From an uncultured Flavobacteriaceae bacterium (GTDB lineage: Bacteria; Bacteroidota; Bacteroidia; Flavobacteriales; Flavobacteriaceae), in NCBI GenBank assembly GCA_943789455.1, contig CALSUE010000007.1, positions 204,622-268,621 on the forward strand: a DNA stretch of 64,000 nt. Reading direction: 5' to 3'. A program made the translations under genes and the position numbers. Positions 29,619 through 38,946 of the stretch are shown here, piece by piece. The notes below the pieces were generated by a model that saw nothing but the letters and a program-made list of their open reading frames with translations, was not told the DNA's origin and did no database searches. The first letter of the stretch is position 1, and each line of letters opens with the position of its first letter.

Positions 29619-30659
29619 ATGAATAAAAAAGGTAAAATAGTAGTTGGAATCTCTATCGGGGACGTAAATGGTGTTGGAATTGAAGTTGTCTTAAAAACAT
29701 TTGAAGACAAAAGAATGCTGGATTTTTGTACGCCACTTTTATTTGGTTCCTCTAAAGTTATTGCTGCTCACAAAAAAATATTAAACATAGAAACCCATAT
29801 TCACGACATTAAATCTATTGACCAAATTAAAGAGGGTCAGATAAATCTGTTAAATATTTGGGATGAAGAGGTAAAATTAGAACTTGGAAATGTAACAAAA
29901 ACTGGAGGTCAATATGCTTTTAAATCACTCAACGAGGCAACCAAAGCATTAAAAAAAGGTGAAATTGATCTTCTTATCACTGCTCCAATTAATAAAGAAA
30001 CGATTCAATCTGAAGAATTTAATTTTTCTGGGCATACAGAATTTCTAGAACATAATTTAGAGGGAGAAAGTTTAATGATTTTAATGAACGATTTTTTAAG
30101 AATTGGACTTATAACTGGGCATATTCCAATCTCAAAAATAGCTGAATCTATAACTCCAGAACTCATTGAAAGTAAAGTTAAAATACTTAACAATTCATTG
30201 AAGCAAGATTTTAACATCAATAAACCTAAAATAGCTGTCTTAGGATTAAATCCACATTCAGGAGACAATGGCGTTATAGGACAAGAAGAAAACGAATTGA
30301 TTAAACCGACCATAACATCAATTCATGAGAGCGGTATTTTTGTTTATGGCCCTTATGCAGCAGACGGATTTTTTGGATCTGAAGCCTACAAACAATTTGA
30401 TGGTGTACTTGCTATGTATCACGATCAGGGTTTAGCGCCTTTCAAAGCACTCACTTTTGGTAATGGAGTGAATTTCACTGCAGGTCTTAGTCATGTAAGA
30501 ACGTCACCAGATCATGGGACTGCTTTTGACATCAGTGGAAAAGGGAAAGCAAACTCAGATTCTTTCAAGGAAGCTGTATTTACAGGTATTAAAATATTCA
30601 AAAACAGAAATGAATATAAAGAACTCACACAAAATGTTTTAAAGCCTAAAAAACAGTAA
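29619..30659 (+). CDS. pdxA: 4-hydroxythreonine-4-phosphate dehydrogenase PdxA
   Basis: Oxidises 4-phosphohydroxy-L-threonine with NAD(P) in the DXP-dependent branch of pyridoxal phosphate synthesis. The 346-residue protein shows the family's metal-site histidines in FSGHTEFLEH, LAMYHDQGLAPFK and RTSPDHGTAFDISG. The N-terminus reads VVGISIGDVNGVGIEV as expected. It is divergent from ribE and stands alone, with the yceD-rpmF operon beginning 74 bp later. Confidence 0.96.
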   Translation: MNKKGKIVVGISIGDVNGVGIEVVLKTFEDKRMLDFCTPLLFGSSKVIAAHKKILNIETHIHDIKSIDQIKEGQINLLNIWDEEVKLELGNVTKTGGQYAFKSLNEATKALKKGEIDLLITAPINKETIQSEEFNFSGHTEFLEHNLEGESLMILMNDFLRIGLITGHIPISKIAESITPELIESKVKILNNSLKQDFNINKPKIAVLGLNPHSGDNGVIGQEENELIKPTITSIHESGIFVYGPYAADGFFGSEAYKQFDGVLAMYHDQGLAPFKALTFGNGVNFTAGLSHVRTSPDHGTAFDISGKGKANSDSFKEAVFTGIKIFKNRNEYKELTQNVLKPKKQ

Positions 30660-30701
30660 ATATTTTGATGTTAAAAAGAATATATTATTAAAACATTTTA
30701 T

Positions 30702-30709
30702 TATATTTG
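30702..30709 (+). promoter_or_regulatory. -7 box of the yceD-rpmF operon
   Basis: TATATTTG matches TAnnTTTG, ends 24 nt before the ATG at 30734, and overlaps an upstream TTG, which is therefore not the start. Confidence 0.5.
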
Positions 30710-30733
30710 CACGCTCAAATTCATTCGCTAGTA

Positions 30734-31279
30734 ATGTCAAACTTGAAACAATTTAATATTCCTTTTATAGGGTTAAAGCAAGGAAAGCATTTATTTGATT
30801 ATGAAATTGAGAATACGTTCTTTGAAGCTTTTAATTTTAACGAGTATAATAGTAGTAGACTTCAAGTTAAATTAGTTTTTGACAAGAAATCTACCTTTTT
30901 TGAATTAAATCTCAATGTAGAAGGGTTTGTTAATGTTGATTGTGACATTTCTTTAGAGCCTTACGAACAAGAAGTTAAAGGAAATATGCCTTTAGTAGTT
31001 AAGTTCGGAACAGAATACAATGATGACAATGAGGAAATGATTATTATTCCTCATGAATATTTCGAAATAAACGTAAGTCAATTCATTTATGAATTAATTA
31101 TACTCTCTGTACCCATAAAAAAAGTTCATCCAGATGTACTTAACGGTACTATGAATTCAGAGGCTCTAAATAAATTAAAAGAATTAGAAGTAAAAGAAAA
31201 TAATTCTTCAGGAAACGAAGATAAAATAGACCCACGTTGGGATAAATTAAAAAGTTTAATTAAAGAAAAAAATACATAA
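30734..31279 (+). CDS. YceD/DUF177 protein
   Basis: A 181-residue protein of the YceD (DUF177) family, which lies next to rpmF throughout bacteria and is tied to 23S rRNA accumulation. The middle of the protein carries the family's [13 protein letters not shown] segment, the equivalent of the usual CSRCL-type strand, with one of the usual cysteines lost. The start is the ATG at 30734 ([11 protein letters not shown]), because the longer TTG start overlaps the promoter. It is 1 bp from rpmF. Confidence 0.9.
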   Translation: MSNLKQFNIPFIGLKQGKHLFDYEIENTFFEAFNFNEYNSSRLQVKLVFDKKSTFFELNLNVEGFVNVDCDISLEPYEQEVKGNMPLVVKFGTEYNDDNEEMIIIPHEYFEINVSQFIYELIILSVPIKKVHPDVLNGTMNSEALNKLKELEVKENNSSGNEDKIDPRWDKLKSLIKEKNT

Positions 31280-31280
31280 A

Positions 31281-31475
31281 ATGGCACATCCTAAAAGAAA
31301 AATATCTAAAACTAGAAGAGATAAAAGGAGAACACATTACAAAGCATCTGAACAGCAGATTGCAGTAGATCCAACAACAGGAGAGGCTCATTTATATCAC
31401 AGAGCTCATTGGCATGAAGGGAAGTTATACTATAGAGGACAAATAGTATTAGAATCTTCATCTGCTGAGGCATAG
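31281..31475 (+). CDS. rpmF: 50S ribosomal protein L32
   Basis: A 64-residue ribosomal protein, starting [17 protein letters not shown]. The basic N-terminus and the central HRAHW segment are diagnostic. The zinc cysteines seen in many L32 proteins are absent, so this is the cysteine-free (C-minus) form. It follows yceD directly and ends the operon at a strong terminator. Confidence 0.97.
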   Translation: MAHPKRKISKTRRDKRRTHYKASEQQIAVDPTTGEAHLYHRAHWHEGKLYYRGQIVLESSSAEA

Positions 31476-31495
31476 TTAATTTCTAAAAAACACAA

Positions 31496-31523
31496 AAAAA
31501 ACCCTCTTTTTGAGGGTTTTTTT
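31496..31523 (+). terminator. Terminator of the yceD-rpmF operon
   Basis: AAACCCTC-TTTTT-GAGGGTTT followed by a run of T, 21 bp after rpmF. Confidence 0.9.
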
Positions 31524-31653
31524 CTGTTTTTGAACAAAAATTGGCTGTTTTGGCTTATTTTTTTAAAAAAAACTAAAATAATTTTTACTACTTTAGTCTC
31601 CCGATTGAAGAGAAGAATTAAGCAAAAAAAAACTTCTCATAATACGTTGTCAT

Positions 31654-32649
31654 ATGTCAAAAATAACTGCAGCAATTTCAGCAGTTGGGAAATACCTTCC
31701 TGATTACATTTTAACCAATAAAGAGTTAGAGACTCTTGTGGAGACTAATGATGACTGGATTACTTCAAGAACTGGAATTAAAGAAAGAAGAATCCTAAAA
31801 GAACCTAATCAAGGAACCTCTTTTATGGCTATCAGAGCCGCAAAAGATTTACTTCAAAAATCAAATGTAGATCCAAAAGAGATTGATATGGTTATTGTAG
31901 CTACAGCAACACCAGATCTTCCAGTAGCCTCTACCGCTGTTTTTACCGCCACTGAAATAGGAGCAACAAATGCATTTGCTTATGACTTACATGCAGCATG
32001 CTCCAGTTTTTTATACGGTATGTCTACGGCAGCTTCTTATATAGAATCTGGAAGATATAAAAAAGTTTTACTTATTGGAGCCGATAAAATGTCTTCTATC
32101 ATTGACTATACAGACAGAGCTACTTGTATCATTTTTGGAGATGGAGCAGGTGCTGTTCTTTTTGAACCAAATTCTGAAGGAATGGGATTACAAGATGAAT
32201 ATTTAAGAAGCGATGGTTCTGGTAGAGAATTTTTAAAAATAGAGGCTGGAGGTTCTATCCTTCCTGTTTCGGAAGACACATTAAAAAATGGGCAACATTT
32301 TGTACATCAAGAAGGGAAAACTGTTTTTAAGTTTGCCGTCTCTAATATGGCAGATGTTGCAGAAAAAATGCTAATCAGAAACCAATTATCAAATGATGAT
32401 ATCAGTTGGTTGGTGCCTCACCAAGCTAATAAAAGAATTATTGAGGCTACAGCTAAAAGAGTAAACGTAGACGCTTCAAAAGTAATGATGAATATTCATA
32501 AATATGGCAATACTACTTCAGCAACTTTACCGTTACTGCTTGCAGATTATGAACATCAATTAAAAAAAGGAGATAATTTAATATTTGCAGCATTTGGTGG
32601 TGGCTTCACATGGGGGTCTATCTATCTAAAATGGAGCTATAATTCATAA
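31654..32649 (+). CDS. fabH: 3-oxoacyl-ACP synthase III (FabH)
   Basis: Starts fatty acid synthesis by condensing acetyl-CoA (or a branched starter) with malonyl-ACP. The 331-residue protein has the catalytic Cys (C116, in LHAACSSFLYG), His in WLVPHQANKR and Asn in YGNTTSATLPLL. It precedes accB and accC on the same strand, so the first three enzymes of fatty-acid initiation are probably co-transcribed here. The starter unit preference cannot be read. Confidence 0.97.
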   Translation: MSKITAAISAVGKYLPDYILTNKELETLVETNDDWITSRTGIKERRILKEPNQGTSFMAIRAAKDLLQKSNVDPKEIDMVIVATATPDLPVASTAVFTATEIGATNAFAYDLHAACSSFLYGMSTAASYIESGRYKKVLLIGADKMSSIIDYTDRATCIIFGDGAGAVLFEPNSEGMGLQDEYLRSDGSGREFLKIEAGGSILPVSEDTLKNGQHFVHQEGKTVFKFAVSNMADVAEKMLIRNQLSNDDISWLVPHQANKRIIEATAKRVNVDASKVMMNIHKYGNTTSATLPLLLADYEHQLKKGDNLIFAAFGGGFTWGSIYLKWSYNS

Positions 32650-32674
32650 AATAAAACAACTAAAACTAAGTATA

Positions 32675-33157
32675 ATGGATATTAAAGAAATTCAAAATCT
32701 TATCAAATTTGTCGCTAAATCTGGCGCTAATGAAGTTAAGTTAGAAATGGAAGATATAAAAATCACCATTAAAACTGGTTCTGAAAGAACAGAAGTTACT
32801 TACACACAGCCTGCTCCAATGATGGCAGCACCACAAGTTATTCAGGCTGCTCCTATTGAGACACCTATTGAAACCCCAAAGAATACAAATGCTAACGATT
32901 CGGAAAACGACTCTAAATACGTTACTATTAAATCACCTATTATTGGTACTTTGTACAGAAAGCCTTCACCTGAAAAACCTTTATTTGTTGAAGTTGGAAG
33001 TACTATTAATGTTGGAGACACAGTATGTATTATTGAAGCAATGAAACTTTTCAATGAAATTGAATCTGAAGTTTCTGGAACCATTGTTAAAGTACTTATA
33101 GACGACTCATCTCCTGTAGAGTTTGATCAACCTTTATTCTTGGTAGACCCATCTTAA
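32675..33157 (+). CDS. accB: Acetyl-CoA carboxylase biotin carboxyl carrier protein
   Basis: The 160-residue carrier subunit that holds biotin for carboxyl transfer. It has the N-terminal BCCP oligomerisation segment, a proline-rich linker at about residues 45-80 and the biotinyl domain with the EAMKLF motif. Biotin attaches to K124. It lies 25 bp after fabH and 51 bp before accC. Confidence 0.97.
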   Translation: MDIKEIQNLIKFVAKSGANEVKLEMEDIKITIKTGSERTEVTYTQPAPMMAAPQVIQAAPIETPIETPKNTNANDSENDSKYVTIKSPIIGTLYRKPSPEKPLFVEVGSTINVGDTVCIIEAMKLFNEIESEVSGTIVKVLIDDSSPVEFDQPLFLVDPS

Positions 33158-33208
33158 TTTTATAACTCAATTTTGATTTTATACTATTAAGGATAAAAAG
33201 ATACAATT

Positions 33209-34552
33209 ATGTTTAAAAAAATATTGATTGCCAATAGAGGAGAAATTGCTCTTAGAGTTATTAGAACTTGTAAAGAAATGGGAATAAAAACTGTAGCTGT
33301 TTACTCTACAGCAGACGCCGAAAGTTTACATGTTAAGTTTGCTGATGAAGCGGTTTGTATTGGCCCTGCACCCAGTGTAGATTCTTACTTGAAAATGTCT
33401 AATGTTATTGCAGCGGCAGAAATTACTAACGCCGATGCCATTCACCCAGGATATGGTTTTTTATCAGAAAATGCTAAGTTCTCTAAATTGTGTGAAGAGC
33501 ATGAAATAAAATTTATTGGAGCCACAGGAGAAATGATTGATCAAATGGGAGATAAGGCTTCAGCAAAGGCAACTATGATTTCGGCAGGTGTTCCTTGTAT
33601 ACCTGGTTCTGAGGGAATTATTAAAGATTTTGAAGAATGTGAAAAGCTAGCAACTGAAGCAGGGTATCCTGTAATGCTTAAAGCAACTGCCGGTGGAGGT
33701 GGTAAAGGGATGAGAGCGGTTTGGAAAGCTGAAGAACTTCAGGAATCTTGGGACTCGGCCCGTCAAGAAGCAAAGGCATCTTTTGGTAATGACGCCATGT
33801 ATTTAGAAAAACTTATTGAAGAGCCAAGACATATTGAAATCCAAATCATTGGAGATTCTTTTGGTAAAGCTTGTCATTTATCTGAAAGAGATTGTTCTGT
33901 TCAAAGACGTCACCAAAAGTTAACAGAAGAGACTCCTTCTCCTTTTATGACCGATAAACTAAGAGATGAAATGGGGGAAGCAGCTGTAAAAGCCGCTGAA
34001 TATATTAAATACGAAGGAGCAGGTACTGTAGAATTTTTAGTTGACAAACATAGAAATTTCTACTTTATGGAGATGAATACACGTATTCAAGTAGAGCACC
34101 CAATTACTGAAGAGGTTGTTAATTATGACTTAATAAGAGAACAAATTTTAGTTGCAGCAGGAGTGCCTATTACTGGAAAAAATTATTTACCAAAACTACA
34201 TTCAATTGAATGTAGAATAAACGCAGAAGATCCATATCATAACTTTAGACCTTCTCCGGGTAAAATAACTACTTTTCATGCTCCCGGCGGGCACGGAATC
34301 CGATTAGACACTCACGTATACTCTGGATATATAATTCCTCCAAATTACGACTCTATGATTGCTAAACTAATTGTCACTGCCCAAACAAGAGAGGAAGCAA
34401 TTAACAAAATGAAAAGAGCACTTGATGAGTTTATAATTGAAGGTGTAAAAACAACAATTCCTTTTCACAGGCAATTGATGGACCATCCTGATTATATCGA
34501 TGGAAATTACACTACAAAATTTATGGAAAGTTTTGAAATGGTAGCCAAATAA
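33209..34552 (+). CDS. accC: Acetyl-CoA carboxylase, biotin carboxylase subunit
   Basis: ATP-dependent carboxylation of biotin on AccB. The 447-residue protein has the biotin-carboxylase N-domain ([22 protein letters not shown]), the glycine-rich ATP-grasp loop [11 protein letters not shown], the [15 protein letters not shown] motif, and the C-domain. The length matches AccC (450) rather than longer pyruvate or propionyl-CoA carboxylase subunits. It is the last gene of fabH-accB-accC, followed by a terminator. Confidence 0.97.
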   Translation: MFKKILIANRGEIALRVIRTCKEMGIKTVAVYSTADAESLHVKFADEAVCIGPAPSVDSYLKMSNVIAAAEITNADAIHPGYGFLSENAKFSKLCEEHEIKFIGATGEMIDQMGDKASAKATMISAGVPCIPGSEGIIKDFEECEKLATEAGYPVMLKATAGGGGKGMRAVWKAEELQESWDSARQEAKASFGNDAMYLEKLIEEPRHIEIQIIGDSFGKACHLSERDCSVQRRHQKLTEETPSPFMTDKLRDEMGEAAVKAAEYIKYEGAGTVEFLVDKHRNFYFMEMNTRIQVEHPITEEVVNYDLIREQILVAAGVPITGKNYLPKLHSIECRINAEDPYHNFRPSPGKITTFHAPGGHGIRLDTHVYSGYIIPPNYDSMIAKLIVTAQTREEAINKMKRALDEFIIEGVKTTIPFHRQLMDHPDYIDGNYTTKFMESFEMVAK

Positions 34553-34577
34553 GCTTTTAAGCTTACAACAAACAAAC

Positions 34578-34614
34578 AAAAGGAAGGTCATATATTATGT
34601 CTTTCCTTTTTTTT
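34578..34614 (+). terminator. Terminator after accC
   Basis: Imperfect hairpin with arms AAAGGAAGGTCATA and TATGTCTTTCCTTT, then a run of T. Confidence 0.75.
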
Positions 34615-34653
34615 ATATTTGACACTTACATTTTTAACTTTAAATAAAACAAC

Positions 34654-35115
34654 ATGGCAGGTAAAATTAAAATTGATGGTATTGACAAGATTATTATTAA
34701 AAGACTTGTAGAAGATGCCAGAACTCCTATTTTATCAATCGCTAGAGAAGTTGGAATCTCTGGAGCTGCTATTCATCAACGTTTACGAAAATTAGAAAAC
34801 TCTAATTTAATGGCAGGCTCAAAATTAATTTTAAACCCAAAAGCATTAGGGTATACAACTACTGCATTTGTTGGTATTTTTTTAGATTCGGCAGCAATGT
34901 ATTCATCAGCCATAAAAAAACTAAAACAAATTCCTGAGGTTGTTGAAAGTCATTACACTACTGGTAATTGGGCTATCTTAATTAAGATTTTAAGTAAAAA
35001 TAACGAAGACCTTATGTACTTACTTAATAATGATATTCAACGAATAAAAGGCGTATCTAGAACAGAGACATTTATATCTTTAGATCAACAAATTAATAGA
35101 CAAATTACATTATAA
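34654..35115 (+). CDS. Lrp/AsnC-family transcriptional regulator
   Basis: A 153-residue regulator with an N-terminal helix-turn-helix (EDARTPILSIAREVGISGAAIHQRLRKLE, shown as IARE...HQRLRKLE) and a C-terminal RAM/ACT ligand domain (VVESHYTTGNWAILIK). Such proteins form octamers and sense amino acids. The target genes are not indicated by the context; the neighbours are accC and two secreted proteins. A bidirectional-looking terminator follows. Confidence 0.93.
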   Translation: MAGKIKIDGIDKIIIKRLVEDARTPILSIAREVGISGAAIHQRLRKLENSNLMAGSKLILNPKALGYTTTAFVGIFLDSAAMYSSAIKKLKQIPEVVESHYTTGNWAILIKILSKNNEDLMYLLNNDIQRIKGVSRTETFISLDQQINRQITL

Positions 35116-35116
35116 G

Positions 35117-35148
35117 AAAAGCCTTAGCAGTAGTGCTAAGGCTTTTTA
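35117..35148 (+). terminator. Terminator after the Lrp-family gene
   Basis: Perfect 13-bp arms AAAAGCCTTAGCA and TGCTAAGGCTTTT with a GTAG loop, then T. Confidence 0.88.
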
Positions 35149-35178
35149 AGTATCTAACGTTTGATAACTACTGTTTAA

Positions 35179-35973
35179 TTATTTTGCGTAGTAAAATAAT
35201 TTTGTTTTTTCGTCTATACCACCAATCCACATTAAAATCTCATCTTCATGGGAAGTAACAGAAGACCAGTATTTATTTGCTGCTTCATCCATTGGCCCTC
35301 CATAACTACTTTCTTCAAAAGCAGCAAAATCTGACCAAGTTTCGTAAAACATATATGAATGCCAATCCATTCCAGTACCGTACAAATGTCTACTTGCGTA
35401 CATAGCTACTGTTTTCCCACTGTCTTTGTTATCTTTTAAACTTCCAGAAATTAACCCTTCTGTAAAGTCTTTATTTCCACCCCATTTAGTACTGTACTTA
35501 CTAAGAACAACTACTTTTTTGGTAGACCAGTCCATACCCTCACTTTCAAAACCTAATTTTTCCAAGCCTTCAAAAGTTCTAATTTGATCTGAATGACCTT
35601 CTATATACATTCCTAGATAACTCATATACTCTTCTTGCATTTTAGCTTGAGCTTCTTCATCTAACTTCATTGCTTTGATATTTTGATCAAGAATTTTATT
35701 ACTAATATCTGCATCTATAACTAGATCCTCTGCTGAATTGTAAAAATCATAGATTGCATAAGTATAATCTCCTGCAAAAGCATGAGCAAACATTCCTGAG
35801 TTTACGAGAACACGCTCTTCTCCAAGAGATAAGTTTGTAAACTTCTTATGTAATTCAAGAAAAGTTTCTGAATCCTGTCTTGGAACAGTCACATAAGTAA
35901 TATTAACTACGTTCTGAGCAAATAATGCGAAAGAAACGGTTAATAGTAAAAAAGTAAATAGATTTTTCATCAT
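35179..35973 (-). CDS. Secreted ABM-like protein with a (TTAG)n 5' leader
   Basis: A 264-residue protein with a signal peptide (MMKNLFTFLLLTVSFALFAQN) and no membrane helix afterwards. The body has paired strand-helix segments like antibiotic-biosynthesis-monooxygenase (ABM) or Dabb folds: VPRQDSETFLELHKKF, later YASRHLYGTGMDWHSYMFYETW. It resembles the divergent neighbour at 36101, with the shared pattern of V..V.V.RQD...FL. They may be ancient paralogues. A tetranucleotide repeat sits 6 bp upstream of its ATG. Function unknown. Confidence 0.75.
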   Translation of the reverse strand: MMKNLFTFLLLTVSFALFAQNVVNITYVTVPRQDSETFLELHKKFTNLSLGEERVLVNSGMFAHAFAGDYTYAIYDFYNSAEDLVIDADISNKILDQNIKAMKLDEEAQAKMQEEYMSYLGMYIEGHSDQIRTFEGLEKLGFESEGMDWSTKKVVVLSKYSTKWGGNKDFTEGLISGSLKDNKDSGKTVAMYASRHLYGTGMDWHSYMFYETWSDFAAFEESSYGGPMDEAANKYWSSVTSHEDEILMWIGGIDEKTKLFYYAK

Positions 35974-35979
35974 AATAAT

Positions 35980-36010
<31 letters not shown>

Positions 36011-36066
36011 TAAGATTTATAATAAATCAAAACTACAAAATTAATTGTAAATTAAAACTAATTTTG

Positions 36067-36074
36067 TAATTTTG
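36067..36074 (+). promoter_or_regulatory. -7 box of the secreted protein gene at 36101
   Basis: TAATTTTG with TTG at 36045-36047 as -33, 19 bp apart, fits the Bacteroidota promoter well. Confidence 0.6.
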
Positions 36075-36100
36075 TTTTTAATCATTAAATTAATATAACC

Positions 36101-36835
36101 ATGAAAAAAAGACTATTTAGTACCCTAATTGCATTGTTCAGTATTAATATTTTACTGGCTCAAATAGTTGTATTTACTCCTGTAAAAGTTGAGAAACAAG
36201 ATGTAGATCAATTTTTAAATGTAGAAATGAATTACAGTAAAAAAATTGCACAAGATGCCGTAAACAACGGAAACCTTTTAGGTTGGGCTTTATTACAAAA
36301 CACTAATCCTGGGCCAGATGATTATAATTATATATGGGTAAATGCTTATCCAGATATCAATACTGCTGCAAATAAAAACATGTGGTGGAATAATTCTGAA
36401 AAAGTAGTAGGAATTAAGCCTGATGTATTATTTAGTGATGGTTCAAAGTATAAATTTGATAGGAGTTATACCTATCAAATGAAAATGACAATACCAAATA
36501 CTGCACCTGCTGGATATGTTCTTTTGAATTTTACTTCACCTGACGATGTAGATGCAGTTGCAGCAAGCGCTGAAAAATATGTACTCCCACATTTTAAGAA
36601 AAATATGGGTGATCATGGAATGGTAGGATGGGGAATGGCAACTAAAATAACCCCTCAAGGAAAAGACTATTCATCGGTTATGTTTTATGATTCATATGAT
36701 ACTTTAGCAAATGCCATGAGACATCTTGCAGGAGATAGCGTAATGAAAGGGTTACCTTTTGATAAAATGGAAAAAGCTGTATGGGAGATGAGACTTTTAA
36801 TGAAAGTTATTGCTGGCACTGAAGCAAAACAATAA
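36101..36835 (+). CDS. Secreted ABM-like protein
   Basis: A 244-residue protein with a signal peptide (MKKRLFSTLIALFSINILLAQ). Its body has the same kind of strand-helix units as the divergent neighbour: VVFTPVKVEKQDVDQFLNVEMNYSK (abbreviated) and later GYVLLNFTSPDDVDAV. Like the neighbour it resembles ABM/Dabb-fold proteins, but I see no catalytic residue. Promoter and terminator are its own. Its function is unknown. Confidence 0.75.
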   Translation: MKKRLFSTLIALFSINILLAQIVVFTPVKVEKQDVDQFLNVEMNYSKKIAQDAVNNGNLLGWALLQNTNPGPDDYNYIWVNAYPDINTAANKNMWWNNSEKVVGIKPDVLFSDGSKYKFDRSYTYQMKMTIPNTAPAGYVLLNFTSPDDVDAVAASAEKYVLPHFKKNMGDHGMVGWGMATKITPQGKDYSSVMFYDSYDTLANAMRHLAGDSVMKGLPFDKMEKAVWEMRLLMKVIAGTEAKQ

Positions 36836-36851
36836 AAAGTATATCAATATA

Positions 36852-36883
36852 AAAAAGCCAAGACAAATGTCTTGGCTTTTTTT
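36852..36883 (+). terminator. Terminator after the secreted protein gene
   Basis: AAAAAGCCAAGACA-AA-TGTCTTGGCTTTTT, a near-perfect 14-bp stem ending in T. Confidence 0.9.
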
Positions 36884-36920
36884 GTACAGAAAGCGGGAAT
36901 TATCTTCGATGAGTCCCGTT
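36883..36920 (-). other. Probable relic of a tRNA 3' end
   Basis: The 17 bp at 36883-36899 (tgtacagaaagcgggaa) match the 3' end and flank of the tRNA-Leu at 37042-37058 in 15 of 17 positions, and a terminator-like hairpin lies behind each. No cloverleaf can be drawn for the relic. It looks like a decayed second tRNA gene. Confidence 0.4.
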
Positions 36921-36934
36921 AAATCACTTTGAGA

Positions 36935-36964
36935 AAAGCACTCATTTAAAATGAGTGTTTTTTT
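36935..36964 (+). terminator. Orphan terminator-like hairpin
   Basis: Arms CACTCAT and ATGAGTG with a short loop and seven T. No gene ends immediately upstream of it, so what it stops is unknown. Confidence 0.55.
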
Positions 36965-37010
36965 ATGCCAAAACTTATACGAATAAATTTCCTTCAATTT
37001 TGAGCATAAA

Positions 37011-37037
37011 AAAGCTCGAACAAAATGTTCGAGCTTT
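37011..37037 (-). terminator. Terminator of the tRNA-Gly/tRNA-Leu transcript
   Basis: Perfect 12-bp arms AAAGCTCGAACA and TGTTCGAGCTTT, just behind the tRNA-Leu 3' end on the minus strand. Confidence 0.85.
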
Positions 37038-37043
37038 CATCTG

Positions 37044-37129
37044 TACAGAAGGCGGGACTTGAACCCGCACGGGCATTACTGCCCATTGGATTTTAAGTCC
37101 AACGTGTCTACCAATTCCACCACTTCTGC
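37044..37129 (-). tRNA. tRNA-Leu (TAA)
   Basis: An 86-base tRNA with the long variable arm of Leu, acceptor GCAGAAG/CTTCTGT, D-loop with GGTAGACACG, anticodon loop CTTAAAA (anticodon TAA), and T-arm GCGGGTTCAAGTCCCGC. It is encoded downstream of tRNA-Gly in the same direction. Confidence 0.97.
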
Positions 37130-37152
37130 ATTGGTATATTTTTGTAGAATAG

Positions 37153-37224
37153 AGCGAAAGACGGGATTTGAACCCGCGACCCCCACCTTGGCAAGGTGAT
37201 GCTCTACCCCTGAGCTACTTTCGC
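37153..37224 (-). tRNA. tRNA-Gly (GCC)
   Basis: A 72-base tRNA with acceptor GCGAAAG/CTTTCGC, D-arm GTAGCTCAGGGGTAGAGC, anticodon stem CACCT/AGGTG with loop TGCCA (anticodon GCC), and T-arm CGGGTTCAAATCCCG. It is 23 bp upstream of tRNA-Leu in the same transcript. Confidence 0.97.
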
Positions 37225-37397
37225 GTAGTCGTATTTTAATGAACATCCATTCGTTTGAATGGGATGCAAATTTAAAACAAAAAAGGAAACTACAAAGACT
37301 TTTAAAAATTATTTTAATTTTATTTTAACTGAATATTTAGTAAAACCTATGGGATTTCAATTATTATCAAATATCTTTGCATTCGATTTAATTTATA

Positions 37398-38300
37398 ATG
37401 GGTTTATCTACTGCTATCGACACCAAATTTTCCTTTAAGAAGGTCTTCTCAGACTACAAACAACTTGCAAAAGTAGGTTTGTCTTTAAGTGTTGTTTTTT
37501 CTTCCATAGCCGGATATTTATTAGCCATAGATGTTATTAATTATCAAGTTCTTTTCTTGCTAGGCCTAGGAGGTTTTTTAATGGTAGCTGCTTCAAATGC
37601 TTTCAATCAAATTATTGAAAAAGATACAGACGCTTTAATGAAAAGAACCATGAATAGACCTCTCCCAACAGGAAGAATGTCTAAGACTACTGCATTAGTA
37701 TTTGCCATACTATTTGCAATTGTTGGGCTTGGAATTTTATACAGTATCAATCCAAAAAGTGCACTTTTTGGAGCGATATCTATCTTTTTATACACTTGCG
37801 CATATACACCGATGAAACCTATTTCACCTCTAGCGGTTTTTGTTGGGGCTTTGCCTGGGGCAATTCCATTCATGTTAGGATGGGTTGCTGCAACCAATGA
37901 ATTTGGAATAGAAGCTGGATTTCTATTTATGATTCAATTTTTTTGGCAATTTCCACATTTTTGGTCTATTGGATGGTTGCAGTTTGAAGAATACAAGAAA
38001 GCTGGCTTTATTATGTTGCCCATGGATAAAAAAGATCAATCTGCAACAAAACAAATTATTTTTTATACTATAATTATGATACTGGTTTCTGTTGCACCAG
38101 TATTAAAACTAACAGGTGCATTCTACATTCATCCAATTACTGCTATTATTATAGCTCTTCTTGGGCTATTAATGCTGTACTATGGGGTTTTACTTCACAA
38201 AAAACAAACCAATATTGAAGCAAGAAAATTAATGTTATCAAGTGTCATATATATCACAATGATTCAAATTATATACGTAATCGATAAATTTTTACACTAA
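37398..38300 (+). CDS. cyoE: Heme O synthase (protoheme IX farnesyltransferase)
   Basis: Transfers farnesyl to protoheme to make heme O for the terminal oxidase. The 300-residue inner-membrane protein has the UbiA-type first motif NAFNQIIEKDTDALMKRTMNRPLPTG, abbreviated NAFNQIIEKDTD, the second DXXXD-like region PMDKKDQSATKQ, and about eight membrane helices. It leads the oxidase cluster, 4 bp before the first subunit III gene. In some organisms this gene is called ctaB. Confidence 0.95.
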   Translation: MGLSTAIDTKFSFKKVFSDYKQLAKVGLSLSVVFSSIAGYLLAIDVINYQVLFLLGLGGFLMVAASNAFNQIIEKDTDALMKRTMNRPLPTGRMSKTTALVFAILFAIVGLGILYSINPKSALFGAISIFLYTCAYTPMKPISPLAVFVGALPGAIPFMLGWVAATNEFGIEAGFLFMIQFFWQFPHFWSIGWLQFEEYKKAGFIMLPMDKKDQSATKQIIFYTIIMILVSVAPVLKLTGAFYIHPITAIIIALLGLLMLYYGVLLHKKQTNIEARKLMLSSVIYITMIQIIYVIDKFLH

Positions 38301-38304
38301 CTAT

Positions 38305-38895
38305 ATGAATATTAGCGAAAAAGACTTAGAGAAAGAGTTTACCATAGGAAGGAAAAAATCTGCAAAACCAATGTTATGGGTTTCCATGATTAGTATGGTT
38401 ATGTTTTTTGCAGGGTTAACAAGTGCCTATGTAATTAGTATGAGAAGAGATGACTGGGTTACTTTTGAGTTACCTGATGCTTTCTATATTAGTACAGTAC
38501 TCATTATATTGAGTAGTATCACCATTAGCATTTCTCAAAGGCTTATTAAAAAAGAGAAAAGAGAACTATCTATTGCATTTTTATTAATCACTTTTGCTCT
38601 AGGTATTGCTTTTGTTTGGCAACAATATGCTGGTTTTGAAGATTTGAGAAGTGCTGGGTTATTTTTTACAGGACCTACAAGTACAGTTTCAACATCTTTT
38701 ATTATTGGAATTACCTTAATGCATGCACTCCACGTGTTTGCTGGAATTATCGTACTACTTGTAGTCATTTATAATCATTTTAACCATAAATATACATCAG
38801 ATGATTTACTAGGGTTTGAACTCGGTGCTATCTTCTGGCATTTTATAGATGTTTTATGGATTTATTTATTTTTCTTTTTCTATTTTATTAGATGA
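38305..38895 (+). CDS. Cytochrome c oxidase subunit III-like protein (short)
   Basis: A 196-residue membrane protein with about five helices and the subunit III pattern in FFAGLTSAYVI and the terminal segment ALHVFAGIIVL, AIFWHFIDVLWIYLFFFFYF. It lacks the first two helices of full-length subunit III, as in the five-helix form of quinol and caa3 oxidases. It lies 4 bp after cyoE and 51 bp before the longer subunit III. Confidence 0.93.
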   Translation: MNISEKDLEKEFTIGRKKSAKPMLWVSMISMVMFFAGLTSAYVISMRRDDWVTFELPDAFYISTVLIILSSITISISQRLIKKEKRELSIAFLLITFALGIAFVWQQYAGFEDLRSAGLFFTGPTSTVSTSFIIGITLMHALHVFAGIIVLLVVIYNHFNHKYTSDDLLGFELGAIFWHFIDVLWIYLFFFFYFIR

Positions 38896-38946
38896 TAAAA
38901 TTGATTAATTTTGCCACTTATTAAAGAATTTTTATATTAAAAAAAT

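Noticed and set aside
30707..30733. TTG start of the YceD gene
   Set aside because: It coincides with the promoter box TATATTTG, so it cannot lie in the message.
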